Positions 16,323 to 21,599 of a stretch of 21,599 nt of DNA are shown here, piece after piece. Each line of letters starts with the position of its first letter. The first letter of the stretch is position 1. The position numbers and the translations under genes were made by a program. The stretch is from IMG/VR virus record IMGVR_UViG_3300031785_000065, positions 1-21,599 of that record; one strand, given 5' to 3'. Source of the stretch: a virus. The notes under the pieces were generated by a model. It worked only from the letters and a program-made list of their open reading frames with translations. It was not told the DNA's origin and did no database searches.

Positions 16323-16540
16323 TCCGTTGGTGATGGGTCGGGCAATTCGTAATCGGTAGGCTCTCCTAGCTGCGAAGCGTACGTAGAATCCCAACGAATG
16401 TACCATTTACCGTTGTGCTTTTCCACGTCCACCGCTTGAACTGTGTCCCCAGAATCGGGAAAGCCAAACTGTTCGTTCAGTTCGTCCTGAGCCGCAACTG
16501 CCGCTGTTTTCGTTGAGTAACGATATCCTTTTAGTATCAT
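16319..16540 (-). CDS. 73-aa conserved-looking phage protein, unknown function
   Basis: The start is taken at the ATG at 16540 (MILKGYRYSTKTAAVAAQDE), one base past the upstream stop. A longer frame to 16576 would overlap the upstream gene. The protein has the form of a short family I have seen near fiber and adhesion genes in aquatic phages. These have an N-terminal GYxYxTxxAAxAA helix, then LNEQFGFPDSGDTVQAVDVE, a beta hairpin KWYIRWDSTYASQLGEP and an acidic tail. No catalytic residues, signal peptide or membrane segment can be seen. Its stop overlaps the portal start (ATGA), so the two are probably translated together. It may be a minor virion or assembly factor; this is a guess from position only. 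Confidence 0.7.
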   Translation of the reverse strand: MILKGYRYSTKTAAVAAQDELNEQFGFPDSGDTVQAVDVEKHNGKWYIRWDSTYASQLGEPTDYELPDPSPTE

Positions 16541-16541
16541 A

Positions 16542-17531
16542 TCAGTATGTCCCGTAGAAGGTGTTGACGTTAGCAAGTATGGCGGCTTTGTATGAGGCTC
16601 TGTCTACGTGATAGAATACCAGTTCCGATATTTTGCCCTCCCACGAATCGTATCCGCTTCCGTTGGACGATCCAATGCACTGTTGAGTGTATAAGGTATA
16701 TATGTTAGGATTAGTAGTAGTTGTTGCCTCAGAACCTCCATCCGATGAAATAGCGGTAGTAGTTCCGTCATAATTCCACCATGCGATTGACTGGGTGTTG
16801 TTTACCAGTGCGGTAGGGGAATCTAACTGTATTCCAGTGCCCGACGATTGGGTACGCCTAAAATATATGTTGCCGCTAGTGCCATAGGCTCCGATGCTGT
16901 CGCCGTAGTAATGCGAGTATCCACTGCCGGTCGCACCCGTACCCCAAAGCATTTCGTTCTGAGTGCCAGAACCTACCGTCAATTCGCAAACCGCTATTCC
17001 TGCCGTTGGCGAACCTGTTTTGTTATTCCAGCACTGAGTGTTTGGCTCGTTCGTTCTCCGGAGAGCACTTCTTAACCAGAAGCCCGCGCCGAACTGGATG
17101 GAAGGCTTTGAGTTGCTTTCCGTAACTACCCCCGCCGATACTATGGTCGGCTGCTGCGAAGCGGTTGTCTGAGTGCCGTGCATACCATGCGGCCCTTGAT
17201 CGTACCACGTCACTACGTATCCCACATCGCTTCCTCCTGTTCCGGTATGAGCGAGCAAAGCCGTTTGGTCTATTACGCCAGTGTTGGTAAAACCTATGTC
17301 CGCTTCAGCGTTATCGCTAGATCGCCTCACCTTGACGCAGTTGCCGGTGTAGTCTGGAACGATTTGCCGAAGAGAAAACACACAAACTGCCCGTGAAAAC
17401 AAGTCCGGCATGTAAATGTGCCAATTTGAACCGTCGGAAATTATGGTTCTTGTGGTGTCCGTTTCGTATAACATCTTCCCCGCTCCATGTGTCGGGCGGG
17501 AGCTTGAAGTGCATGTATCTAGTGTACTCAT
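16542..17531 (-). CDS. Laminin G/arabinofuranosidase-like virion protein (host-surface binding candidate)
   Basis: A 329-aa protein. Residues 1-45 carry a virion display motif, GKMLYETDTTRTIISDGSNW. Residues about 44-120 contain AVCVFSLRQIVPDYTGNCVK, then VRRSSDNAEADIGFTNTG and VVTWYDQGPHGMHGTQTTAS. This S-L-R-x(n)-Y-T-G...RRSSDNAExDIGF...TWYDQ pattern is known from proteins related to the arabinofuranosidase B catalytic domain and concanavalin A/LamG folds in phages and marine bacteria. The remainder is Ser/Thr/Gly/Asn-rich beta sequence, with a C-terminal segment WEGKISELVFYHVDRASYKA typical of LamG ends. Enzyme activity is not shown by the sequence; sugar binding is more likely. The leader is SD-less and AT-rich (AATAATTATTATTATC). 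It probably decorates the particle or acts in adsorption. Confidence 0.75.
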   Translation of the reverse strand: MSTLDTCTSSSRPTHGAGKMLYETDTTRTIISDGSNWHIYMPDLFSRAVCVFSLRQIVPDYTGNCVKVRRSSDNAEADIGFTNTGVIDQTALLAHTGTGGSDVGYVVTWYDQGPHGMHGTQTTASQQPTIVSAGVVTESNSKPSIQFGAGFWLRSALRRTNEPNTQCWNNKTGSPTAGIAVCELTVGSGTQNEMLWGTGATGSGYSHYYGDSIGAYGTSGNIYFRRTQSSGTGIQLDSPTALVNNTQSIAWWNYDGTTTAISSDGGSEATTTTNPNIYTLYTQQCIGSSNGSGYDSWEGKISELVFYHVDRASYKAAILANVNTFYGTY

Positions 17532-17542
17532 GATAATAATAA

Positions 17543-18382
17543 TTATTGCTGTTCCGGATACTTAAACCAACTTACGCCGTTAAATACGTAAAAGCATTCC
17601 GTGTCCGTTCCGTATGCTACCGTTCCATCAGCGTCGCTAGAACGCGCGAGAATGTTTGCTTCGGTGTCTAAAATACTAATGGTGAATCCGCTTGCCGGAT
17701 ACAGGTGACTGACCGTAGTGGAGTAAATGCCGTAAGCATCGGTTGAAGGCGGTCCCGACGACGTCCACTTACCGCGTATCTTGAAGTAGTAAGTCGTGCC
17801 GGGAGTAGTCATCGTAAAGTTGTAGGACGTAGTCCCACCCGCTATGTTCGCTGATCCCGTACCTGTAGTGAACCCTGAATCCTCGGCGTATTGTAGCTCG
17901 TATGCAGTGTCTGAACCTACTCCTAAAAGACTCCAAGTCAGTGGCAACGTAGCTCCCGTCGGTGTTCCTACCGTTAAAGTCGTTTGACCTACTGCTCTAA
18001 CAGGTATTGCGTTCGACCACGGACTTAACCCTGCGCTGTTTTCAGCACGTATGTAGATGTAATTGGAAGAGGTCAAGTTACCGGCGGCAACGCCTAAGTT
18101 CAAGGGGGTGGCGACAACCGAACCGATAGTGGAAGGATCAACGCTTGCGCTTGATGACTGACTCCACCTATAACCGGTCGCTCCGCTTACCGCAGGCCAA
18201 GTTAAATTCCATCCGGTCGAGGTGGCGTCGATGGTTACCGCTGAAGAGATCGTTACAACAGGCGCTTCCGTCGGAGTCGCGTCAAACCCGTACAACGAAC
18301 CGAAACCCGGTCGCGTAAAACGATTAGGCAACGCCGTAAGCTCGCTGGGAACTTGTAGGTTGTTCGTGAACGTGATGGACAT
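17543..18382 (-). CDS. Fibronectin type III-domain virion protein
   Basis: A 279-aa protein. The N-terminal 35 residues (NNLQVPSELTALPNRFTRPG) are a possible anchoring segment. Two fibronectin type III-like domains follow. Domain 1 is about 40-130, with WNLTWPAVSGATGYRWSQS and YIYIRAENSAGLSPWSNAIP. Domain 2 is about 133-228, with PLTWSLLGVGSDTAYELQYA and YNFTMTTPGTTYYFKIRG. The C-terminus (about 244-279) is GTVAYGTDTECFYVFNGVSW followed by FKYPEQQ, a motif also found at the start of the next gene's product. FN3 domains are common on phage tails and heads and are thought to give weak binding to the cell surface. It lies between the 105-aa gene and the LamG-like gene with tiny gaps and has no Shine-Dalgarno sequence. 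Domain calls are good; location on the particle is unknown. Confidence 0.82.
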   Translation of the reverse strand: MSITFTNNLQVPSELTALPNRFTRPGFGSLYGFDATPTEAPVVTISSAVTIDATSTGWNLTWPAVSGATGYRWSQSSSASVDPSTIGSVVATPLNLGVAAGNLTSSNYIYIRAENSAGLSPWSNAIPVRAVGQTTLTVGTPTGATLPLTWSLLGVGSDTAYELQYAEDSGFTTGTGSANIAGGTTSYNFTMTTPGTTYYFKIRGKWTSSGPPSTDAYGIYSTTVSHLYPASGFTISILDTEANILARSSDADGTVAYGTDTECFYVFNGVSWFKYPEQQ

Positions 18383-18387
18383 GGCTT

Positions 18388-18705
18388 TTAAAGTGAATCA
18401 ACGGTTCCTGTTGCGTGTACGCCTACTGTTCCGTTAGCAATCGCTGTAATGTTCGCACGTATTTTTTCGTAGTGACCGTGGTCGTCGCGTACCATTACGT
18501 TGCCAGTGGCGGTTAAAGCTTCTATATGGATAGCGCGCCACTCTCCCGCTACGTAAGCTTCAACGTTCACAGTCGCGCTTGTGGAAGCGGATTCGATGGT
18601 GAACGTCCAGCCTTTCGCGCGTTCGACGCTGAAGGACGAGCCTGCTCCTGTTCCGCTTGTAGAATCGGCAAGAAGCGTGATCTTCTGGAGTGTTTTCAAT
18701 GACAT
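18388..18705 (-). CDS. 105-aa beta-type protein, probable minor virion protein
   Basis: I do not recognise this family. The protein opens MSLKTLQKITLLADSTSGTG, then has alternating hydrophobic/Thr-Ser segments that suggest a beta sandwich (GWTFTIESASTSATVNVEAY, AGEWRAIHIEALTATGNVMV). The C-terminus is YEKIRANITAIANGTVGVHA with no charged tail. It has no Cys, signal peptide or membrane helix. The Ser/Thr/Ala/Gly composition matches the two surface-type genes that follow, so a small decoration or fiber-associated protein is plausible. Its leader contains ATAACAACTAACAAG and lacks a strong Shine-Dalgarno sequence; GAGA is the best match. Six bases with no overlap separate it from the FN3 gene. 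Confidence 0.65.
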   Translation of the reverse strand: MSLKTLQKITLLADSTSGTGAGSSFSVERAKGWTFTIESASTSATVNVEAYVAGEWRAIHIEALTATGNVMVRDDHGHYEKIRANITAIANGTVGVHATGTVDSL

Positions 18706-18730
18706 GATAGTTGTGTTCTCTTGTTAGTTG

Positions 18731-18937
18731 TTATGTTGGTAAATTGACGCCGCTTCCACCGTAAGAACCACCCATAGACGGACGCTTAACGGTTAATTGG
18801 CTAGTGCCTCTGCGTTTTTTGGTCGCACCTGTTCGTCCTTGTTTAGGAGCTTTGGCCACTACCGCCGTTTCAGCCGGTGGAGGCGGAGGTGGTGGAGGCG
18901 GAGGAGGTGTTTTCGGTTCTGAACCGCCGAAGCACAT
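18731..18937 (-). CDS. Polyproline, basic small protein; T7 gp7.3-like C-terminus
   Basis: A 68-aa protein. It begins MCFGGSEPKT, followed by 11 prolines in a row (residues 11-21, DNA 18875-18907). A basic middle follows (KAPKQGRTGATKKRRGTSQL), and the end is Gly/Ser-rich (VKRPSMGGSYGGSGVNLPT). From memory, T7 gp7.3, a 99-aa virion/tail assembly protein encoded just before the portal, also ends with a basic Arg/Lys/Gly stretch, an S-L-x-V segment and a Gly-rich end of GGGIN type. Position (between exonuclease and portal) and this C-terminal pattern suggest the same role. The ribosome site is good (AAGGATTAATC before the ATG) and lies inside the preceding gene. The homology is suggestive, not proved. 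Confidence 0.7.
   Translation of the reverse strand: MCFGGSEPKTPPPPPPPPPPPAETAVVAKAPKQGRTGATKKRRGTSQLTVKRPSMGGSYGGSGVNLPT
18875..18907 (-). repeat. Eleven consecutive proline codons
   Basis: Codons CCT, CCG and CCA follow each other 11 times, encoding residues 11-21 of the small basic protein. Mixed third bases show the run is not a simple trinucleotide expansion, which suggests selection for the amino acids. Such runs normally stall ribosomes unless EF-P acts. Confidence 0.9.
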
Positions 18938-18939
18938 GA

Positions 18940-19140
18940 TTAATCCTTGGTTATAATTGTTTCATTCTGCTCGTCGAATACGTCCCAAAGGAAGTTAACG
19001 ACTTTGCGTTGACCCGCTTTAATCCATACATCCCTTTCACTATCATTAGGATCGGGACATCGGTCGGGATAAAGTTCGTCTAATCTTTCGAGTAAACGCC
19101 GACTTAAATCGGGTAAGTCTCTTGTTATAGTGTTCTCCAT
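18940..19140 (-). CDS. 66-aa small phage protein, unknown function
   Basis: The ATG at 19140 directly follows the TAG of the diphosphohydrolase-like gene, so translation is probably coupled; no Shine-Dalgarno sequence is visible. The protein is charged and helical: DLPDLSRRLLERLDELYPDR, then CPDPNDSERDVWIKAGQRKV and VNFLWDVFDEQNETIITKD. The pattern LxxLxxLYPDxCPxxxDxxRxxWxxxGxRxVVxxL resembles short proteins in many podophages. No function is known to me for these. It has one Cys and no membrane segment. It may act with the neighbouring nucleotide-metabolism proteins or belong to the virion group that follows; the sequence does not decide. Confidence 0.7.
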   Translation of the reverse strand: MENTITRDLPDLSRRLLERLDELYPDRCPDPNDSERDVWIKAGQRKVVNFLWDVFDEQNETIITKD

Positions 19141-19500
19141 CTACTTATAAGGTAAGTCGTTGAGTTCATGTGGAAGGCGTCCGTCTTTGATCGCTTGTTC
19201 CGTCCATATCCACGCCGAAGCGTTCCATAATATAGCCCCTAGATGGTCTTCCGACTCGTCGCCTTCGGACGCCGCCAACAGGTGACGCATCATGCTGTCG
19301 TACAACCGACTAAGAGGCATCCCCTTCATCCAGTTGTTGTCGCCATAGTGGACGGCTCCGTCTTCGAAACGCTTGGCGAGGGCGAGAAGTGCGGTTGGGG
19401 GGATAAGGCTGAATCGTCCTCGTCCAACGTCCCCGTCACGCTGCGCACCACTTTCGAATACTTTCTTTTCTCCGCTGGTGGGTAATTTGCTGGCATCCAT
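19141..19500 (-). CDS. dATP/dGTP diphosphohydrolase-like protein (DUF5664 / MazZ-type N-domain)
   Basis: A 119-aa protein. The core matches the pattern of the DUF5664 family (now linked to dATP/dGTP diphosphohydrolase): GAQRDGDVGRGRFSLIPPTA, then LAKRFEDGAVHYGDNNWMKG, LSRLYDSMMRHLLAASEGDE and EDHLGAILWNASAW. Likely metal and nucleotide ligands are among E46, D47, H73, E82, E84, D85 and H86, as in MazG-type all-alpha NTP pyrophosphatases. Such an enzyme would cut dNTPs to dNMP and pyrophosphate and shape the nucleotide pool. It starts 175 bases inside the exonuclease gene, and the conserved core begins within that overlap, so no later start can avoid it. An upstream AAAGGAAC gives a moderate ribosome site. 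Family likely; substrate unproved. Confidence 0.78.
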   Translation of the reverse strand: MDASKLPTSGEKKVFESGAQRDGDVGRGRFSLIPPTALLALAKRFEDGAVHYGDNNWMKGMPLSRLYDSMMRHLLAASEGDESEDHLGAILWNASAWIWTEQAIKDGRLPHELNDLPYK

Positions 19501-20228
19501 AGATATGTTAGTTCCTTTCGTTTAATGTTGTATTCGTCTTTGCGTAGTAGTCGAGCCATCCATGCGTTCATCAACGCCTCCTCTTCCGTCAAGCCTTTCT
19601 CTTCGTACAGCTTCATGACCGACGCCCAAGTGTATCCGTTCTCTTCCAACCAACGTTTGGCTCGTACCGTACCGATACCCGGAACGCCGTAGTACCCGTC
19701 CGTAGAGTCTCCCGATATGACTTGTTCCAAATGGAAGCGGTCTGCGGCGTCTACGCTCGGTTCATGCATTTCGTCTTTGTTGAAATCGTAGTACATGCCC
19801 GGAACGCCTTTGAAGTCCTTGTCTACGCTTACTATGATTCGTCTGTCGGTGCGGTTCGGTCGTTCGGTAGCGAGTATCGACAACACGTCGTCAGCTTCCA
19901 GGTTAGGCCACTGCACGGTTCCGTACTCCTCATCCAACCACTTCTTGATAGGTCGCAGTCCTATAGGTTTGAACACGCCTTTGCGGTTCGCTTTGTACAA
20001 CGGGTTAAGTTTGCGTCGGAAGTTCTTTGGGTCGGACAGAGCCAACACCATAGAGTCCGCTTCCAACTTCTCACGGAACGTTTCTATCCTGTCCACTATC
20101 CACGCCTTGGCTACCGCTAGGTCGGCATGGACGGTCCATAGGTCGTCTTCCCATTGTACGGGTTGCTGACATATAGCCGCTCCTTGGAACGCCAACACGT
20201 CCGCGTCTATTAACATCATCGTTTTCAT
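19326..20228 (-). CDS. 5'-3' exonuclease, T7 gp6-like
   Basis: A 300-aa protein, the same length as T7 gp6, a 5'-3' double-strand exonuclease (RNase H activity too) that degrades host DNA, removes primers and helps concatemer processing. FEN-family metal ligands are visible: D8 and D10 (LIDADVLAF), E111/D113/D114 (LEADDVLSI), D136 and D138 (SVDKDF), and D174/D177 in GDSTDGYYGVPGIGTVRAKR, the helix-hairpin or H2TH region. Basic residues R71/R72/K73 lie in the arch region. The last 58 residues (after about 242) are Pro/Ser/Thr-rich and overlap the diphosphohydrolase gene, so the natural domain probably ends near residue 245. The start at 20228 has a weak GAGA purine site; ATGs at codons 4 and 5 are alternatives. 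It follows the nuclease gene by 5 bases. Confidence 0.92.
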   Translation of the reverse strand: MKTMMLIDADVLAFQGAAICQQPVQWEDDLWTVHADLAVAKAWIVDRIETFREKLEADSMVLALSDPKNFRRKLNPLYKANRKGVFKPIGLRPIKKWLDEEYGTVQWPNLEADDVLSILATERPNRTDRRIIVSVDKDFKGVPGMYYDFNKDEMHEPSVDAADRFHLEQVISGDSTDGYYGVPGIGTVRAKRWLEENGYTWASVMKLYEEKGLTEEEALMNAWMARLLRKDEYNIKRKELTYLWMPANYPPAEKRKYSKVVRSVTGTLDEDDSALSPQPHFSPSPSVSKTEPSTMATTTG

Positions 20229-20233
20229 CGTTG

Positions 20234-20758
20234 TTATTCTTTCTCTTTAGGTTGTTCGTAAAAAGGCGACCAGTTGTCACGGTACTTCTCGTACTTACTC
20301 GCCGACCGTTTGTTTCCCGCCATTAGTTTTATCGTCTTGGGTATCTTGATCGTATTCGGTAAGACGTACCAAGCTTTCTCCGGGTCGACGAAACACACGA
20401 CTAAATCCACTTCGTTTCCTATCGACTTCTTCACGACGCTGCCCGTACACGTCATAAGTTTGTAGCTGCCGTATTCGCCTTTAGCCTCCGTTCCTTTAAC
20501 TTGAACCCTTAAGTCACCAGCCGGACACGTCACGATAAAGTCCCACGCTTGCGGAACCGTCGGGTCGTGAGGTTCGAAACCGCGTCTCAGACATTCCGTC
20601 CTGAACTCGCTCTCATACACCGCTCCCTGTATGTTTGTTTTGCTTACCATAGTTCTTTGTTGTTGTTGTTCTTTCCAATCCCACGGTACTCGCAGGTCTT
20701 GGGTATCGTATGCCCACGCTAAAGCTAGACACGTCTCCATCTCCACTTGTTCATTCAT
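20234..20758 (-). CDS. PD-(D/E)XK nuclease (QVK variant, PDDEXK_5-like)
   Basis: The protein has 174 aa when started at 20758, where the ATG shares a base with the polymerase stop (TAATG) and GGAG lies 8 bases upstream. A longer frame to 20812 has no support. An ATG at codon 37 (20650), where the conserved part begins, is an alternative without a ribosome site. The core has YESEFRTECLRRGFEPHDPT (E49/E51), then AWDFIV (D73) and LRVQVKGTEA (Q86, K88). This D-x12-QxK with an upstream Glu fits the PDDEXK_5 group and has the spacing of archaeal Holliday junction resolvases. A role in resolving recombination intermediates, like T7 gp3, or in host DNA breakdown is plausible. The last 30 residues are charged. 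The fold call is good; the substrate is open. Confidence 0.8.
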   Translation of the reverse strand: MNEQVEMETCLALAWAYDTQDLRVPWDWKEQQQQRTMVSKTNIQGAVYESEFRTECLRRGFEPHDPTVPQAWDFIVTCPAGDLRVQVKGTEAKGEYGSYKLMTCTGSVVKKSIGNEVDLVVCFVDPEKAWYVLPNTIKIPKTIKLMAGNKRSASKYEKYRDNWSPFYEQPKEKE

Positions 20759-21599
20759 TAATGCGTCTCCGCCCAGTTGCGTCCGACTTTGTATTCGCCG
20801 TCCAATGGACATTTGAAACCCAACGACTCACCGGCAAAGCGAATGGATTCCACCGCCATCTTTCCGTACAGGTCTGCTTTCTCCGGTAACACCTCCGCTT
20901 GGAACTCGTCGTGAACGTTGGCTACGAACGCATACTCTCTTCCGTGTTGCCACTGTAACAACGTCAAGTCTCTGTGTATTTTTATCAACGCTTGCTTCAT
21001 GACCACCGCACCAGCCGACTGCAACAACATGTTGAGAGCGGAGTGTTCGGATCTTATCGGTAGGATACGACCGTCTATTCCCGTTAGAAAACCACCACGC
21101 TTTACCTTCTCCTCAACCGCTTTGTTCAAACGGGCAAGAGCCGGTAACTGCGACAGGAAACGTTTCTTCAACGCCGCTCCCTGCTTGGCTGAACCTCCGA
21201 CTATGTCTCCTATCTTGGCGTTTCCGGCTCCGTATAGGAATGCGTATATAAACGTCTTAGCTTGATCTCTCGTATCCAATCCCGCCGCCTTCTGGTTAAC
21301 GGTGTGGATGTCCTCTTGTATTAGTTTCTTTGCGTATACTCCTCCGTCGAAAAGAGCTAGGTAATGAGCGAGACAACGTAGTTCCAGACCGCTTGCGTCG
21401 ACACCGACTAAGTCGTACCCGTCTCCCGCTTTGAACAACTCCCTGCACGTCTTGCCGTGGGTCGCTCGTACTGCCGGAACTTGGGCGAGGTTAGGAAGGC
21501 TGTGCGTACACCGTCCCGTCACCGCTCCGTTCGTGTTTACCTTGCCGTGAATGCGTCCGTTCTTGACGACTCTCATCCAACCGTTCTCACCTTCCGCTA
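20758..21599 (-). CDS. DNA polymerase family A, T7 gp5-like (partial, N-terminus beyond window edge)
   Basis: The visible 280 codons are the C-terminal polymerase part, and the frame stays open to the right edge. Motifs are: GRIHGKVNTNGAVTGRCTHS (thumb/palm DNA contact), motif A VGVDASGLELRCLAHYLA, motif B/O-helix RDQAKTFIYAFLYGAGNAKI and motif C VANVHDEFQAEV. They are followed by the C-terminal CPLDGEYKVGRNWAETH, the same kind of ending as T7 gp5. Catalytic Asp in motif A and motif C are present. The position equivalent to E. coli Pol I 762 is Tyr, as in T7, but the next residue is Ala where T7 has Gly. The proofreading exonuclease and any thioredoxin-binding loop would be upstream, outside the window. 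The enzyme replicates the phage genome. Identity certain; only the N-terminus is missing. Confidence 0.95.
   Translation of the reverse strand, partial: AEGENGWMRVVKNGRIHGKVNTNGAVTGRCTHSLPNLAQVPAVRATHGKTCRELFKAGDGYDLVGVDASGLELRCLAHYLALFDGGVYAKKLIQEDIHTVNQKAAGLDTRDQAKTFIYAFLYGAGNAKIGDIVGGSAKQGAALKKRFLSQLPALARLNKAVEEKVKRGGFLTGIDGRILPIRSEHSALNMLLQSAGAVVMKQALIKIHRDLTLLQWQHGREYAFVANVHDEFQAEVLPEKADLYGKMAVESIRFAGESLGFKCPLDGEYKVGRNWAETH
20767..20770 (-). promoter_or_regulatory. Shine-Dalgarno site that decides the nuclease start
   Basis: The complement reads GGAG here, 8 bases before the ATG at 20758, inside the last codons of the polymerase gene. Neither the upstream ATG (20812) nor the internal ATG (20650) has such a site. 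Hence the start at 20758 was chosen for the PD-(D/E)XK nuclease. Confidence 0.7.

Noticed and set aside
16542-17531. Active alpha-L-arabinofuranosidase
   Set aside because: The pattern resembles the fold family, but I cannot locate a convincing catalytic pair; a binding or structural role is more cautious.
19141-19500. 2-aminoadenine (Z) genome pathway
   Set aside because: Only the diphosphohydrolase-like gene is seen. No PurZ or DatZ lies in the window, and the polymerase looks like T7 gp5. It is kept only as a question.
1-21599. tRNA genes, CRISPR arrays, insertion sequences, integrase or attachment sites
   Set aside because: None found: genes fill nearly all of the sequence, the gaps are at most about 130 bases and hold no cloverleaf or spaced repeats, and no recombinase-type protein is present.

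Overview
The window is part of the genome of a lytic, T7-like podophage (Autographivirales type), probably from a marine or other aquatic habitat. All real genes lie on the minus strand, so the map reads from right to left. The order matches the T7 class II/III regions: DNA polymerase, (endonuclease), exonuclease, small virion proteins, portal (gp8), scaffold (gp9), major capsid (gp10), tail tubular A and B (gp11, gp12), internal virion proteins (gp13, 14, 15, 16) and tail fiber (gp17). The early region, RNA polymerase, helicase-primase and terminase are outside the window. The host is not identifiable, but a small lipoprotein with a lipobox points to a Gram-negative one.

Region 1 (about 19.1-21.6 kb) is the end of the DNA metabolism module: the C-terminal half of a family A DNA polymerase (cut by the window edge), a PD-(D/E)XK nuclease with a QVK motif, a gp6-like 5'-3' exonuclease and a dATP/dGTP diphosphohydrolase-like protein (DUF5664 type). 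The last gene starts 175 bases inside the exonuclease frame. Together these fit host DNA breakdown, nucleotide recycling and replication.

Region 2 (about 16.3-19.1 kb) is accessory and virion-decoration DNA between exonuclease and portal: two small proteins (one with an 11-proline run and a T7 gp7.3-like tail), a 105-aa beta-type protein, a fibronectin type III protein, a laminin G/arabinofuranosidase-like protein and a 73-aa protein. These probably decorate the particle or contact the host surface.

Region 3 (about 12.2-16.3 kb) is the head module: portal, scaffold and major capsid protein. Inserted between scaffold and capsid is a compact cluster of three tiny genes: a holin-like 58-aa protein, a 59-aa amphipathic/coiled protein and an out-of-frame nested lipoprotein. 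The layout resembles a holin plus i-spanin/o-spanin set. A strong hairpin directly after the capsid gene occupies the position of the T7 T-phi terminator.

Region 4 (1-12.2 kb) is the tail and ejection module. The nozzle protein (gp12-like) is about 185 residues longer than that of T7, and two inserted modules account for much of this. The 1548-aa gp16-like protein carries a HExxH zinc-protease motif, and I recognise no lytic transglycosylase in it. The tail fiber is present only as its first 301 residues. Genes are tightly packed, with four TAATG stop/start junctions and one ATGA junction. No tRNA, CRISPR array, insertion sequence or integrase was seen, and no gene-free stretch exceeds about 130 bases.
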